Positions 1-7,663 of a DNA stretch of 18,407 nucleotides are shown piece after piece (position 1 is the first letter of the stretch; the number at the start of each line of letters is the position of its first letter). Made by a program: the position numbers and the translations under genes. Below the pieces are notes generated by a model. It was not told the origin of the DNA and did no database searches. It saw only the letters and a list, made by a program, of their open reading frames with translations. Origin of the DNA: JBDTOX01 sp039933015 (GTDB taxonomy: Bacteria > Pseudomonadota > Gammaproteobacteria > Burkholderiales > Methylophilaceae); contig JBDTOX010000090.1 of NCBI GenBank assembly GCA_039933015.1, positions 1 to 18,407 on the forward strand, read 5' to 3'.

Positions 1-179
1 TTGCTGCACGTGCTGCATGGCGGGTGAATGATGGCGCTGACCTGGCAGCAGCTTTACAACGTTTGTTTGGTGACCCGGAGGCGCGTCAGAGCATGGGCCG
101 TGCCGCATTGAATTTCAGCCGTAGTGCGGGCGGCGCTACGCAGCGGATTGCCGATCTGGTGGGGCGCTATCTGGTTTAG
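1..179 (+). CDS. waaA: 3-deoxy-D-manno-octulosonic acid (Kdo) transferase, C-terminal end only
   Basis: The reading frame is open from base 3 and ends at TAG 177-179, giving about 58 C-terminal residues; the start lies left of the window. The tail reads as a DLAAALQRLFGDPEAR stretch, then MGRAALNF, then GGATQRIADLVGRYL. This fits the end of WaaA/KdtA glycosyltransferases, where a helix ending in a 'GA.QR...L...L' pattern closes the second GT-B domain. WaaA transfers Kdo from CMP-Kdo to lipid A precursors on the cytoplasmic face of the inner membrane. Its stop overlaps by four bases the stop of the convergent hydrolase gene, so the two genes meet tail to tail with no visible terminator between them. 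A waaA gene close to tolC is a familiar betaproteobacterial arrangement. The call rests on a short fragment, so another GT-B transferase cannot be fully excluded. Confidence 0.72.
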   Translation, partial: AARAAWRVNDGADLAAALQRLFGDPEARQSMGRAALNFSRSAGGATQRIADLVGRYLV

Positions 180-733
180 CGTATTAAACGGCTGATCTGC
201 TTAAAGACGTCGCCTTCCGCCACGCCCAGCCATTCAAACACGATAGATTCGGTATTGCTGACGATGACCCCGGCTTGCCGCAACCTGTCCAATGCGTTGG
301 CTTTGTGGGCGGCATTGCGCGACAGCACGGCATCTTCTGCTACAAACACCTGACGTCCCATATCATGCAGTTGCAATGCGGTTTGCATGACGCAGATATG
401 CGCCTCCATGCCGGCCAGCACGATCTGGGGCCGGTCACTCGTGAGCTGGTGACAGAAAGTGGGCTCTTCACAGCAGGAAAACGCAGTTTTTTCTACACAC
501 GCCTGTGCCCTAAGCCAGGGCATGAGTGCAGGCATGGTATGGCCCAGGCCATTAGGATATTGCTCGCTGTAAAGCAAGGGGATCTCCAGCAGCGTGGCCG
601 CTTGCAGCAGGATGCCGCAGTTTCTGATTACGGCTTGCATGGCCTCTTCCGGCATGGCGCTGGCCAAGCGCTCCTGCATGTCCACGACGATTAGGCGGCT
701 TTGATCACGGCGTGAGATATGGCTGGTTGTCAT
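176..733 (-). CDS. Isochorismatase-family cysteine hydrolase (YcaC-like)
   Basis: This is a cytoplasmic hydrolase of the isochorismatase-like fold, about 185 residues. Numbered from the upstream TTG (754-752), the catalytic triad of the family is visible: Asp25 in LIVVDMQERL, Lys89 in CVEKTAF, and Cys121 in GMEAHICVMQT. The EAHICV form resembles the YcaC-like branch rather than true isochorismatases or nicotinamidases, so the substrate is unknown. I chose ATG 733-731, 17 bases after the tolC stop, over the in-frame TTG at 754 that overlaps tolC; neither has a strong Shine-Dalgarno sequence. Its position suggests it is the last gene of the efflux/pcm/tolC transcript. Its 3' end overlaps the convergent waaA stop by four bases. 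Whether its reaction relates to efflux (for example clearing a small amide or ester) cannot be judged from sequence. Confidence 0.85.
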   Translation of the reverse strand: MTTSHISRRDQSRLIVVDMQERLASAMPEEAMQAVIRNCGILLQAATLLEIPLLYSEQYPNGLGHTMPALMPWLRAQACVEKTAFSCCEEPTFCHQLTSDRPQIVLAGMEAHICVMQTALQLHDMGRQVFVAEDAVLSRNAAHKANALDRLRQAGVIVSNTESIVFEWLGVAEGDVFKQISRLIR

Positions 734-750
734 AGTCTGGGTTACCGATA

Positions 751-2103
751 TCAATGGGTATTAATTGCCAGGCGTTGGTTAATGTCAGCAAGATCTGCTG
801 CGTTAATCAAGCCGGTGGCGGATTTGAGCTTGAGGATGCTCAATAGATAGGTATAGCGCGCTTGCAGCAAATCGCGTTTGGCACTGTAAAGCTGTTGCTG
901 CGCGTTTAACACATCCACGCTTGTGCGCACGCCGACTTCATAACCCAGATTGGTTGAGTCGAGCTGGCTCTGGCTGGAGGTAAGTGCCTGCTCATAGGCG
1001 CTTACCTGGGCGATGCTGCTTGCCAGATTCAAATACGCTTGGCGCGTATCCAGCGCGGCCTGCCGCCTTGCTACTTCCACGTCTTCCAGCGCTTTCTGTT
1101 TATTGGCAACGGCCTCGCGCACCTTGGAGCTGACAGCGCCGCCTTGATAAATAGGGATCTGCAATTGCAAGCCTATGGTCGTGTTTTTCAGATCGCTGCC
1201 AAAACCATAAGCACTGCCATCGGCGTACGAGGAATTATAGCTGCCTACCGCATCCAGAGTGGGCAAGTGGCCCGCATTCTGGCGTTCGACTTCCTTGCTG
1301 GCGATTTCGAATGCCTGTTGCTGGATACTGAGCGTGAGATTATTCTGTTCGGCCATTTCTACCCATTTTTCCATGTCTGCAGGCTGTGGCGACGTGGTTT
1401 TGAGATCGGCGCGCGGGCTGGTGAGTTTTTGCGGCAATTCACCAATCACGGACTGTATCGTACGTTTTTTGACTTCGAGGTCATTGATGGCCGCAATTTC
1501 CTGCGCCACGGTTAAGTCATACCGTGCCTGCGCTTCGTTGACATCGGTAATAGTGGCTGTGCCTACGTCGAAATTAGCCTTGGCTTGTTCCAGTTGGCGG
1601 TTGATCGCGCTTTTTTGCGCATTGATGAGGTCTATCTTGTCCTGCGCCAACAGCACATCAAAATAGGCTTGCGCCGTGCGCAACATCAAGTTTTGCTGAG
1701 CCAGCAGAAGTTGTTTGTCGGCTTGGGTTACCTGGAACTTGGCCTGCTCATATTGGGCGCTGATTTGTTTGCGAAACAAGGGTTGATTGACATTGACGCC
1801 GTACTCCGAGGTATTGAACGATTGCCGTCCGCCTCTGAATACCGAGCCTCCGCTATAGCGGGTATCCGTATCTGAATGGTTGGTACTGGCATTTATTGTG
1901 ACCGTTGGGCGATAGAGTGCCTTGCCTTGCTCAAGTTTTTCCTGGGCGGCGCTATTGGCGCTGCGCGCAGATGCCCAGGTCGGGTCGTGGCTTAATGCCA
2001 GCTGGTAAATATCCAGCAGATTTTGTTGAGTTTCTGCCGCCTGCAACGGCCCGGAAAGGATAGCAACAGAAACCAGACCAATAGCGATGAGATTTCTGCG
2101 CAT
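751..2103 (-). CDS. tolC: TolC-family outer membrane efflux channel
   Basis: This is a 450-residue outer-membrane channel of the TolC type, the exit duct for tripartite efflux pumps and often for type I secretion. The ATG at 2103 begins a good Sec signal peptide (MRRN, a hydrophobic core, then PLQA before AETQQ). An upstream in-frame ATG at 2187 would add 28 residues and overlap pcm, but would bury the signal peptide, so I reject it. The body shows the two-fold repeat of the family: long coiled-coil helices rich in Ala, Gln and Leu, the NVNQPLF element near residue 110, and the second-half counterpart LQIPIYQGG near residue 315. The GYEVGVRTSVDVLNAQQQLY segment near the end is highly characteristic. 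The start is 13 bases downstream of the pcm stop, in one transcript with the RND pump and fusion protein, so it is probably their partner. It could also serve other exporters. Confidence 0.93.
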   Translation of the reverse strand: MRRNLIAIGLVSVAILSGPLQAAETQQNLLDIYQLALSHDPTWASARSANSAAQEKLEQGKALYRPTVTINASTNHSDTDTRYSGGSVFRGGRQSFNTSEYGVNVNQPLFRKQISAQYEQAKFQVTQADKQLLLAQQNLMLRTAQAYFDVLLAQDKIDLINAQKSAINRQLEQAKANFDVGTATITDVNEAQARYDLTVAQEIAAINDLEVKKRTIQSVIGELPQKLTSPRADLKTTSPQPADMEKWVEMAEQNNLTLSIQQQAFEIASKEVERQNAGHLPTLDAVGSYNSSYADGSAYGFGSDLKNTTIGLQLQIPIYQGGAVSSKVREAVANKQKALEDVEVARRQAALDTRQAYLNLASSIAQVSAYEQALTSSQSQLDSTNLGYEVGVRTSVDVLNAQQQLYSAKRDLLQARYTYLLSILKLKSATGLINAADLADINQRLAINTH

Positions 2104-2116
2104 TATTAAGGGCACT

Positions 2117-2800
2117 TTAGAAGTGGAAGCGCTCGGGTTGCGGAGCATTAACCAGTGCGGGTAAACAGGTTTCAAACAGCACATCACGTTTGAAAGTATT
2201 CTCTGAAATTCTCTGGATCATGGTGGCTTCCATCACTGGCGCCTCGCCGACTACTACAAACATGCGGCCTCCTATCTTCAGGCTTTGCTGCACGCTGTCA
2301 GGCGCTACCGGCAGCGAGCCGGTATAGACGATCACGTCATACGGCTTATGGGCGGGCCAGCCATTGACGGCATCGCCGATTGCCAGCGTTACATTCTGGA
2401 TATTTTGTTGGCTCAGCCGCTTTTGTGCGTTCTGGCTCAGCTCGGCGATGAGCTCTACGCTATAAACATGATTGGCCAGGATGGCTAATAACGCTGTCAA
2501 ATAGCCGCTGCCAGTACCGATTTCCAGCACTTTGTCGGTTTTTTTCAGTTGCAGTGCCTGTATGATGCGCCCTTCCATTTTGGGCGAGAGCATTAGCTGT
2601 CCATGGCCAATCGGAATTTCCAGATCAGCAAAAGCCAGGCCTAGGTATTGTGGCGCAACGAAATTTTCGCGAGGCAGCTTCTGTAAAAGATCGAGCACGG
2701 TGGCATCCAGCACCTCCCAGGTACGAATCTGCTGCTCAATCATATTGAAGCGCGCTTGCTCATGGGTATCTAAAAGGGCTGGTTCGAAGTGTGTGGTCAT
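2117..2800 (-). CDS. pcm: Protein-L-isoaspartate O-methyltransferase-like protein
   Basis: This is a class I SAM-dependent methyltransferase of about 227 residues, related to Pcm, which methylates isoaspartyl residues in aged proteins. The SAM-binding motif I is VLEIGTGSGY (about residues 91-100), followed by an acidic residue in YSVELI and GDAVNGWPAHKPYDVI, the family motif II region. The N-terminus carries FNMIEQQIRTWEVLD, a signature of the short betaproteobacterial Pcm homologues found next to tolC. Between the domains it has GHGQLMLSPKMEGRII where classical Pcm has a shorter Ser/Thr-containing ISxP segment, so real isoaspartate repair activity is uncertain. I use ATG 2800-2798; a GTG two codons upstream (2806) is also possible. 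It lies 61 bases after the pump gene and 13 bases before tolC. The methyltransferase fold is certain; the substrate is not. Confidence 0.85.
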   Translation of the reverse strand: MTTHFEPALLDTHEQARFNMIEQQIRTWEVLDATVLDLLQKLPRENFVAPQYLGLAFADLEIPIGHGQLMLSPKMEGRIIQALQLKKTDKVLEIGTGSGYLTALLAILANHVYSVELIAELSQNAQKRLSQQNIQNVTLAIGDAVNGWPAHKPYDVIVYTGSLPVAPDSVQQSLKIGGRMFVVVGEAPVMEATMIQRISENTFKRDVLFETCLPALVNAPQPERFHF

Positions 2801-2845
2801 ATTCACAGGTAGCCGTATTGATTTAAGAGGATATAGTTGATTGAG

Positions 2846-2851
2846 ATTATA
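2846..2851 (-). promoter_or_regulatory. Possible internal promoter (-10 box) ahead of pcm-tolC
   Basis: Read on the minus strand, the 61-base gap between the pump gene and pcm contains a perfect TATAAT at 2851-2846. No convincing -35 hexamer is seen 16-18 bases upstream. It could let pcm and tolC be expressed independently of the pump, which would make sense if TolC serves other exporters. This rests on one hexamer in AT-rich DNA. Confidence 0.3.
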
Positions 2852-2861
2852 GCTTAATCAT

Positions 2862-5800
2862 TCAATCTGCACCTATGGCATCCGCGGTCCGCGGCTTGGT
2901 GACGCGAAACCAGGCAGCATAGAGCGCAGGCAGGAATAGCAAGGTCAGCAAAGTGGCTACGGTAAGCCCGCCCATGATGGCGACTGCCATGGGTCCGAAG
3001 AATGCGCTGCGGGTGAGCGGAATCATGGCTAATATTGCTGCGGCAGCCGTCAAGACGATAGGTCTCAGGCGCCGCACCGTGGCTTCCACAATGGCTTCCC
3101 AGTCAGGCTTGCCGGCTTTTTTATCCTGTTCAATCTGGTCTACCAAAATGACCGAGTTGCGCATGATCATGCCGGAAAGCGCGATGGTGCCGAGCATTGC
3201 GACAAAGCCAAAAGGCTGGTCAAACACCAGCAGAAACAGCGTGACGCCTACCATGCCCAGCGGTGCGGTTAGTAGCACCAGCGCGACGCGCGAGAAGCTT
3301 TGCAATTGAATCATCAGCACCGTCAGCACCGTAAACAGGAATAGCGGAATACCAGCCGCCACCGAGGCGCCGCCTTTGGCAGATTCCTCGACTGCGCCAC
3401 CTGTTGCCAGATGGTAGCCGAGCGGTAGCTGTGCTTTGATGTCGCCCAGCTTTGCTTCTATCTGGTCAGATAGCTCGGGCGCCTGAATATTGCCGTAAAC
3501 ATTGGCGCGCACGGTGATAGTAGGTATGCGATTGCGGCGCCAGATCACGCCATCCTCAAAGCCGTAATCGAATGTGGCGATTTGCGATAACGCCACACTT
3601 TTGCCGGCGGCCGTCGGCACCATCAAATCCGGCAGGTGCGAGAGCTGGGTACGTTCAGTAACGGAGCCACGTACCACCAGGTCGATGCGTTCGACACCTT
3701 CGCGGAATTCAGCGACATATAAGCTTTGCAGAGCGCCATTGAGTAAATGTGCCAGATCGGTTGAAGTGACTCCCAACAGGCGTGCCTTGGATTGATCAAC
3801 CTCGACATGCACCAACTTGACCGGCTCTTCCCAGTCCAGCTGGACATTGCTCAGGTTGGGGTTGCTACGCATGACATCGGCTACCTGGTGCGCCAGATTG
3901 CGTAGCGTAGGCAAATCCGGGCCGGAGACGCGGAACTGTACCGGAAAGCCCACCGGCGGGCCGTTTTCCAGACGCAGTACCGAAGCATGAAGATTGGCCG
4001 GTTGCTCATCAAAATGCTTGATCAGCTTGCTGCGCAGGGCTTCACGCGCGGCAGTGCTTTTGGTCAGAACCACAAATTCGGCAAAATTGCGCTGCTCCAG
4101 TTGCTGGTCTATCGGCAGGTAAAAGCGCGGGCTGCCAGTGCCGATGTAAGCCACATAGTTTTCAATGCCAGGTTGCTTCGACAGCCAGGCTTCCAGCTTT
4201 TTCACCTCGTTATTGGTGGCTGCATAGGAAACGCCTTCTGCCAGCCGCATGTCGACCAGCAATTCGGGCCGCGTGGAATCCGGAAAGAACTGCTGCGGCA
4301 CAAATTTGAAACTGAATATGGCGGCGGCAAAGATGGCCATGGTGATAGCGATGACACTCCAGCGGTAGCTTACGCACCAAGTGACGACTTGGCGGAAAGC
4401 ACGATAAAACGGCGTTTGGTAAATGTCATGCGGTCCTGAATGCGGCTTGCTGGCGAACTTGGGAAACAGGCGCGCCCATGTTCTGGCAAACAACGAAGGC
4501 TTGTGGCCGTTGGCATGGAAATCAGGCAACAGCTTATAACCCAGATAAGGCACGAACACTACGGCAGCTACCCATGACACCAATAGCGCGATAACCGTGA
4601 CTTGAAATATCGAACGCGTGTATTCGCCGGTGGAGGAAGCGGCAGTAGCAATCGGCAGAAACCCGGCCGCAGTTACCAGCGTGCCGGAGAGCATGGGCAT
4701 GGCGGTAGAACTGAAGGCAAAGGCCGCAGCACGGCTACGCTCCATGCCCTGTTCCATTTTTGACGCCATCATTTCAACGGCAATAATGGCGTCATCCACC
4801 AAGAGGCCCAGCGATAGAATCAGCGCGCCCAGCGAAATTTTATGCAGGCCGACATCGAACAAGTGCATGAACCAGAAAGTAATGGCCAGTACCACCGGAA
4901 TGGTAATCGCCACTACCACGCCAGCGCGTAAGCCCAGTGAAAGCAGGCTCACGCCCAGTACAATAACCACTGCCTCAAGCAGTGAGCGGGCAAACTCGTT
5001 AATCGAGCGCGTTACTGCATGTGGCTGGGATGCCACCGGGTGCAGTGTGAGGCCGACCGGCAGTTGTTGTGCTATGCGCGCGGTCGCGCTGTCCAGATCG
5101 CGCCCAAGCTGGATGATGTCGCTACCTTCGTTCATGGAGATGCCGATCAACAGGCTTTCTTGCCCCATATAGCGAATGCGTTGCGTGGGCGGGTCTTCAA
5201 ACCCACGGGTGATGCTCGCGACGTCGCCCAGGCGGAATTCACGGTTGCCGGCACGGATGCGTGTGTCGCGCAACTGCTCAAGCTGGTCGTAGCGGCCAGA
5301 TACCGCAATGCGGATATGTTCCGACCCGGAATCAAAGTTGCCCGAGGCGGTGATGGCATTCTGAGTTTGTAAAATCCTGAGCAAACTGGCGGTATCTATG
5401 CCCAGCGTGGAGAGCTTGGCATTAGACAGTTCAATATAGATGCGCGGCTTCTGCGCACCAAAAAAATCCACCTTGGCTACATTGGCCACCTGCAGAAGCT
5501 CATTGCGTATGTTATCGGCCTGGCGCTTGAGTTCGGCATAGTCGTAGCCATCGCCGGTCAGCGCATAGAGATTGCCATAGACATCGCCAAATTCGTCGTT
5601 GAATGTTGGGCCCTCAATGCCATCTGGCAAAGTGTGCTGTATGTCGCTGATTTTTTTGCGTACTTGATACCAGATGTCCGGTACATCGCGTGTTGGCGTC
5701 GAATCCTTGGCAATCAGAAAAATGAGCGATTCACCTGCGCGCGAGTAGCTATTTAGAATATCGAGATATGGTACTTCCTGTAGTTTTTTCTCCAGCTTGT

Positions 5801-6014
5801 CGGTGACTTGCAGCTCCACCTCGTGTGCGCTGGCGCCCGGCCAGCCGGTGCGTATCACCATGGCCTTGAAAGTGAATGGCGGATCTTCCGATTGGCCCAG
5901 TTGCGTGTAGGACATGAGCCCGATCAGCGTCAGCACCAGCATGGCGTAGAGTACCAGCGTGCGATGGCGCAACGCCCATTCCGAGATGTTAAAGCTGCCG
6001 CTAGAGAGGTTCAT
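2862..6014 (-). CDS. RND-family multidrug efflux pump, inner membrane subunit (AcrB/TriC-like)
   Basis: This is a 1050-residue proton-driven RND transporter, full length for the HAE-1 group. It has TM1 near residues 15-36, a periplasmic porter domain to about 335, a TM block about 340-495, TM7 near 550-570, a second porter domain and a final TM block about 885-1035. The proton-relay pair Asp407-Asp408 is present in SLGLLVDDAI, at the same numbers as in AcrB. At the TM10 position where AcrB has Lys940, this protein has Arg952 (SGMIMRNSVILVDQIE), which I associate with TriC-like pumps. The start codon lies 14 bases inside the end of the fusion-protein gene, with GGGGTAGG just upstream, so translation is probably coupled. 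Substrates cannot be predicted. With the lipoprotein adaptor and TolC in the same operon it should form a complete envelope-spanning pump. Confidence 0.95.
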   Translation of the reverse strand: MNLSSGSFNISEWALRHRTLVLYAMLVLTLIGLMSYTQLGQSEDPPFTFKAMVIRTGWPGASAHEVELQVTDKLEKKLQEVPYLDILNSYSRAGESLIFLIAKDSTPTRDVPDIWYQVRKKISDIQHTLPDGIEGPTFNDEFGDVYGNLYALTGDGYDYAELKRQADNIRNELLQVANVAKVDFFGAQKPRIYIELSNAKLSTLGIDTASLLRILQTQNAITASGNFDSGSEHIRIAVSGRYDQLEQLRDTRIRAGNREFRLGDVASITRGFEDPPTQRIRYMGQESLLIGISMNEGSDIIQLGRDLDSATARIAQQLPVGLTLHPVASQPHAVTRSINEFARSLLEAVVIVLGVSLLSLGLRAGVVVAITIPVVLAITFWFMHLFDVGLHKISLGALILSLGLLVDDAIIAVEMMASKMEQGMERSRAAAFAFSSTAMPMLSGTLVTAAGFLPIATAASSTGEYTRSIFQVTVIALLVSWVAAVVFVPYLGYKLLPDFHANGHKPSLFARTWARLFPKFASKPHSGPHDIYQTPFYRAFRQVVTWCVSYRWSVIAITMAIFAAAIFSFKFVPQQFFPDSTRPELLVDMRLAEGVSYAATNNEVKKLEAWLSKQPGIENYVAYIGTGSPRFYLPIDQQLEQRNFAEFVVLTKSTAAREALRSKLIKHFDEQPANLHASVLRLENGPPVGFPVQFRVSGPDLPTLRNLAHQVADVMRSNPNLSNVQLDWEEPVKLVHVEVDQSKARLLGVTSTDLAHLLNGALQSLYVAEFREGVERIDLVVRGSVTERTQLSHLPDLMVPTAAGKSVALSQIATFDYGFEDGVIWRRNRIPTITVRANVYGNIQAPELSDQIEAKLGDIKAQLPLGYHLATGGAVEESAKGGASVAAGIPLFLFTVLTVLMIQLQSFSRVALVLLTAPLGMVGVTLFLLVFDQPFGFVAMLGTIALSGMIMRNSVILVDQIEQDKKAGKPDWEAIVEATVRRLRPIVLTAAAAILAMIPLTRSAFFGPMAVAIMGGLTVATLLTLLFLPALYAAWFRVTKPRTADAIGAD

Positions 6015-7116
6015 GTCCTACCCCGGCATCAATCGGCCGTACGACTTGTCCGGCTAACAGGGTATGCACACCAGCCACCACAATGCGTTCGCCGGCGGCC
6101 AGGCCGCTCAGGACCAGCACCCCGTCCTCGCGGAAAGCGCCGGTTTGCACTACACGCGGCTGTACCCGATGGGTATTTGCGGACGACGTTTTGGGGTCAA
6201 CCACCCATACCACGCTCTGGCCGTTGATCTGGGTCACGGCGGCGCTGGGTAATAACAAAAATTTGTCCTCAAGCGATGCCAGCTTGACCCCTGCTGTCAT
6301 GCCCAGCCGTACCGCAGCATCGGCATGCAAAACCGATACCCGCACTTGAAAGGTACGTGTGGTTGTATCGGCAATTGGCGCAACCTCACGAATACGGCCG
6401 CTGTAGGCCTTTTCGCGCGCCACCCAGAGCCTGATCTGGGCCGGTGCGCCTGCGATTACCCCTGTCATGCGCGATTCGGGTACGGCAATCACTACTTCCA
6501 TCTCGCCCGGCACGGCTACTCGCGCCACTACTTCACTGGCTTCAACTACCTGCCCGGGCTCGGCGCGAATTTCTGTTACCACGCCATCACGCTCGGCAAT
6601 AAGCGCGGTATAGCGTGATTGATTGGCAGCGACGGCCGCCTGAGCGCGGATTTGCTGCAGATGCGCTGCAGCGGATTTGAGCTGCGCCTCATGTGTATCC
6701 AGCGCGCTGTGCGAGATAAATTGGCGTGCATAAAGCTGTTTTTGCCGCTCGAATTCGGCCTGTGCCAATGCGTAGTCTGCCTCGGCGGCACGCACTTGCG
6801 CTTGGGCGCTTTGCGCACTAAGGCCAGTGTCGGCAGGATCCAGCCTTGCTAATATCTGCCCTTTCTTGACTGGAGTGCCTATTTCGACACGACGCTCGAT
6901 AATTTTTCCGGCAATGCGAAAGCTTTGTGCCGCTTCATAACGCGGCCTGATTTCGCCGACTAAAGCTGTGGGTGTGGCATGGTCTGCAGCGCCAACTATC
7001 ATGGTTAATGCTGCGCGCGGTGGGGCGGGCGGTAGTGCAGGGTGCTCGCAGGCCGCCAACAACAGGGCGAGTGTGAGTGTCGTCAGGTGGCATGAGGTTT
7101 TCTTGAGTGGAGACAT
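6001..7116 (-). CDS. RND efflux membrane fusion lipoprotein (HlyD/AcrA family)
   Basis: This is a 371-residue periplasmic adaptor that links the RND pump to the outer-membrane channel. The N-terminus is a lipoprotein signal with lipobox LLAAC and acylated Cys23 followed by Glu. The lipoyl-like half-motifs flank a coiled-coil hairpin: GKIIERRVEIGTPVKKGQIL on one side and GVVTEIRAEPGQVVEASEVV on the other, with Ala/Gln-rich helices (about residues 100-165) between them. The beta-barrel and membrane-proximal domains follow, with RLGMTAGVKL as a recognisable family element. A possible ribosome binding site AAGGA lies about 12 bases upstream of the ATG. The gene starts 23 bases after the end of the broken tetR-like gene and overlaps the pump start by 14 bases, so all three were once one transcription unit. 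Confidence 0.93.
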   Translation of the reverse strand: MSPLKKTSCHLTTLTLALLLAACEHPALPPAPPRAALTMIVGAADHATPTALVGEIRPRYEAAQSFRIAGKIIERRVEIGTPVKKGQILARLDPADTGLSAQSAQAQVRAAEADYALAQAEFERQKQLYARQFISHSALDTHEAQLKSAAAHLQQIRAQAAVAANQSRYTALIAERDGVVTEIRAEPGQVVEASEVVARVAVPGEMEVVIAVPESRMTGVIAGAPAQIRLWVAREKAYSGRIREVAPIADTTTRTFQVRVSVLHADAAVRLGMTAGVKLASLEDKFLLLPSAAVTQINGQSVVWVVDPKTSSANTHRVQPRVVQTGAFREDGVLVLSGLAAGERIVVAGVHTLLAGQVVRPIDAGVGHEPL

Positions 7117-7139
7117 CGCTTGTCTAATTCCTTGGTTCT

Positions 7140-7460
7140 TTAAACAGCCTTAATCAATCCGCGTATTAAAATGTCCTGCATGAGGGCAAGCCGCTCTTCG
7201 GCTGGTTTTCAGTTGACCCAGCTATCATGGGCCAGCGCGATTTGCAGTGAGCACACACCATGTATTCCAGCCCATATGGTCTGGGCAATCTGTTCAGTGT
7301 CTTTCAGCTAAAGCGCAGTGGGTGAATATCGAACTATCTGGGCAATTTCCCGCATGGTGATGGCTTCTATTCCTCGCGCTACAAATAGTTCGCGTGCTGC
7401 ATCGAGGATGCAGGAGCGCAGTTGGTCACGTTGATCTTGCGTTTTGGGGTTGGGCGGCAT
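7140..7460 (-). pseudogene. Decayed TetR-family repressor gene
   Basis: On the minus strand, ATG 7460-7458 opens a frame with a typical TetR N-terminus: ILDAARELFVARGIEAITMR, then EIAQIVRYSPTAL, which is the helix-turn-helix. It then meets TAG at 7310-7308, at the place where family members usually have Tyr. The same frame continues with KDTEQIAQTIWAGIHGVCSL, typical of a TetR C-terminal ligand/dimer domain, then a TGA at 7211-7209 (SWVN-stop-KPAEER, probably a former Trp codon), and ends with LALMQDILIRGLIKAV and TAA at 7142-7140. The whole frame is 107 codons against about 200 in the family, so some 90-100 codons of the middle appear to be deleted. Both halves stay in one frame, with no frameshift. 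It directly precedes the fusion-protein gene and was presumably its local repressor. At most a free DNA-binding domain of 50 residues could be made. Confidence 0.85.
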
Positions 7461-7487
7461 AACGTATTTTAAAAGCTTATTCAATAG

Positions 7488-7529
7488 GTTAACGATGTCA
7501 TTTAAACGTTGTTAACTTGACGCTGTCAA
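7488..7529. promoter_or_regulatory. Candidate operator palindromes between tetR remnant and thiC
   Basis: Two identical self-palindromic hexamers GTTAAC lie at 7488-7493 and 7511-7516, with partial symmetry in the bases between them. Immediately after is a perfect inverted repeat TTGAC-GCT-GTCAA at 7517-7529. Such symmetry just upstream of a TetR-type gene is where an autoregulatory operator would be expected. Because the repressor is broken, these sites may now be orphaned. There is no direct evidence of binding. Confidence 0.4.
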
Positions 7530-7541
7530 CCGTTTTTTGTC

Positions 7542-7570
7542 TTGCATTAATTCGGTAAATCAAGTACTTT
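7542..7570 (+). promoter_or_regulatory. Possible thiC promoter
   Basis: TTGCAT (7542-7547) and TACTTT (7565-7570) are 17 bases apart and would start transcription near 7577, just before the first base of the TPP aptamer. Both hexamers match the sigma-70 consensus poorly. The call depends mainly on position relative to the aptamer. Confidence 0.35.
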
Positions 7571-7578
7571 CAGCCTAT

Positions 7579-7663
7579 TGCTAGGGGTCTGTAGTTGGTT
7601 CATTAATTACAGTGAGAGATACCCTTTGAACCTGACGCGGATCATCCCGCCGTAGGGAAGCAC
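7579..7663 (+). promoter_or_regulatory. TPP riboswitch (THI element) of thiC
   Basis: All parts of the thiamine pyrophosphate aptamer can be laid out. P1 pairs TGCT (7579-7582) with AGCA (7659-7662). P2 pairs GGGT (7585-7588) with ACCC (7621-7624). P3 pairs CTGTA (7589-7593) with TACAG (7608-7612). The conserved TGAGA follows at 7613-7617, then CTTTGAACCTGA (7624-7635), the P5 stem GCGG/CCGC, and the conserved GTAGGGAAGC (7652-7661). TPP binding is expected to lower expression of thiC, 144 bases downstream. The 3' strand of P1 is also the 5' arm of a competing hairpin (GGGAAGCA 7655-7662 with TGCTTCCC 7670-7677), which makes a natural switch between ligand-bound and free forms. Confidence 0.95.

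Noticed and set aside
2104..2187. Upstream start for TolC at 2187
   Set aside because: It would place 28 residues before a good signal peptide and overlap pcm by 71 bases.
4618..5172. Long open frame on the plus strand, opposite the RND pump gene
   Set aside because: It is out of context, has Ser/Thr/Ala-rich nonsense-like composition and no binding site, and lies wholly inside a clearly real gene on the other strand.
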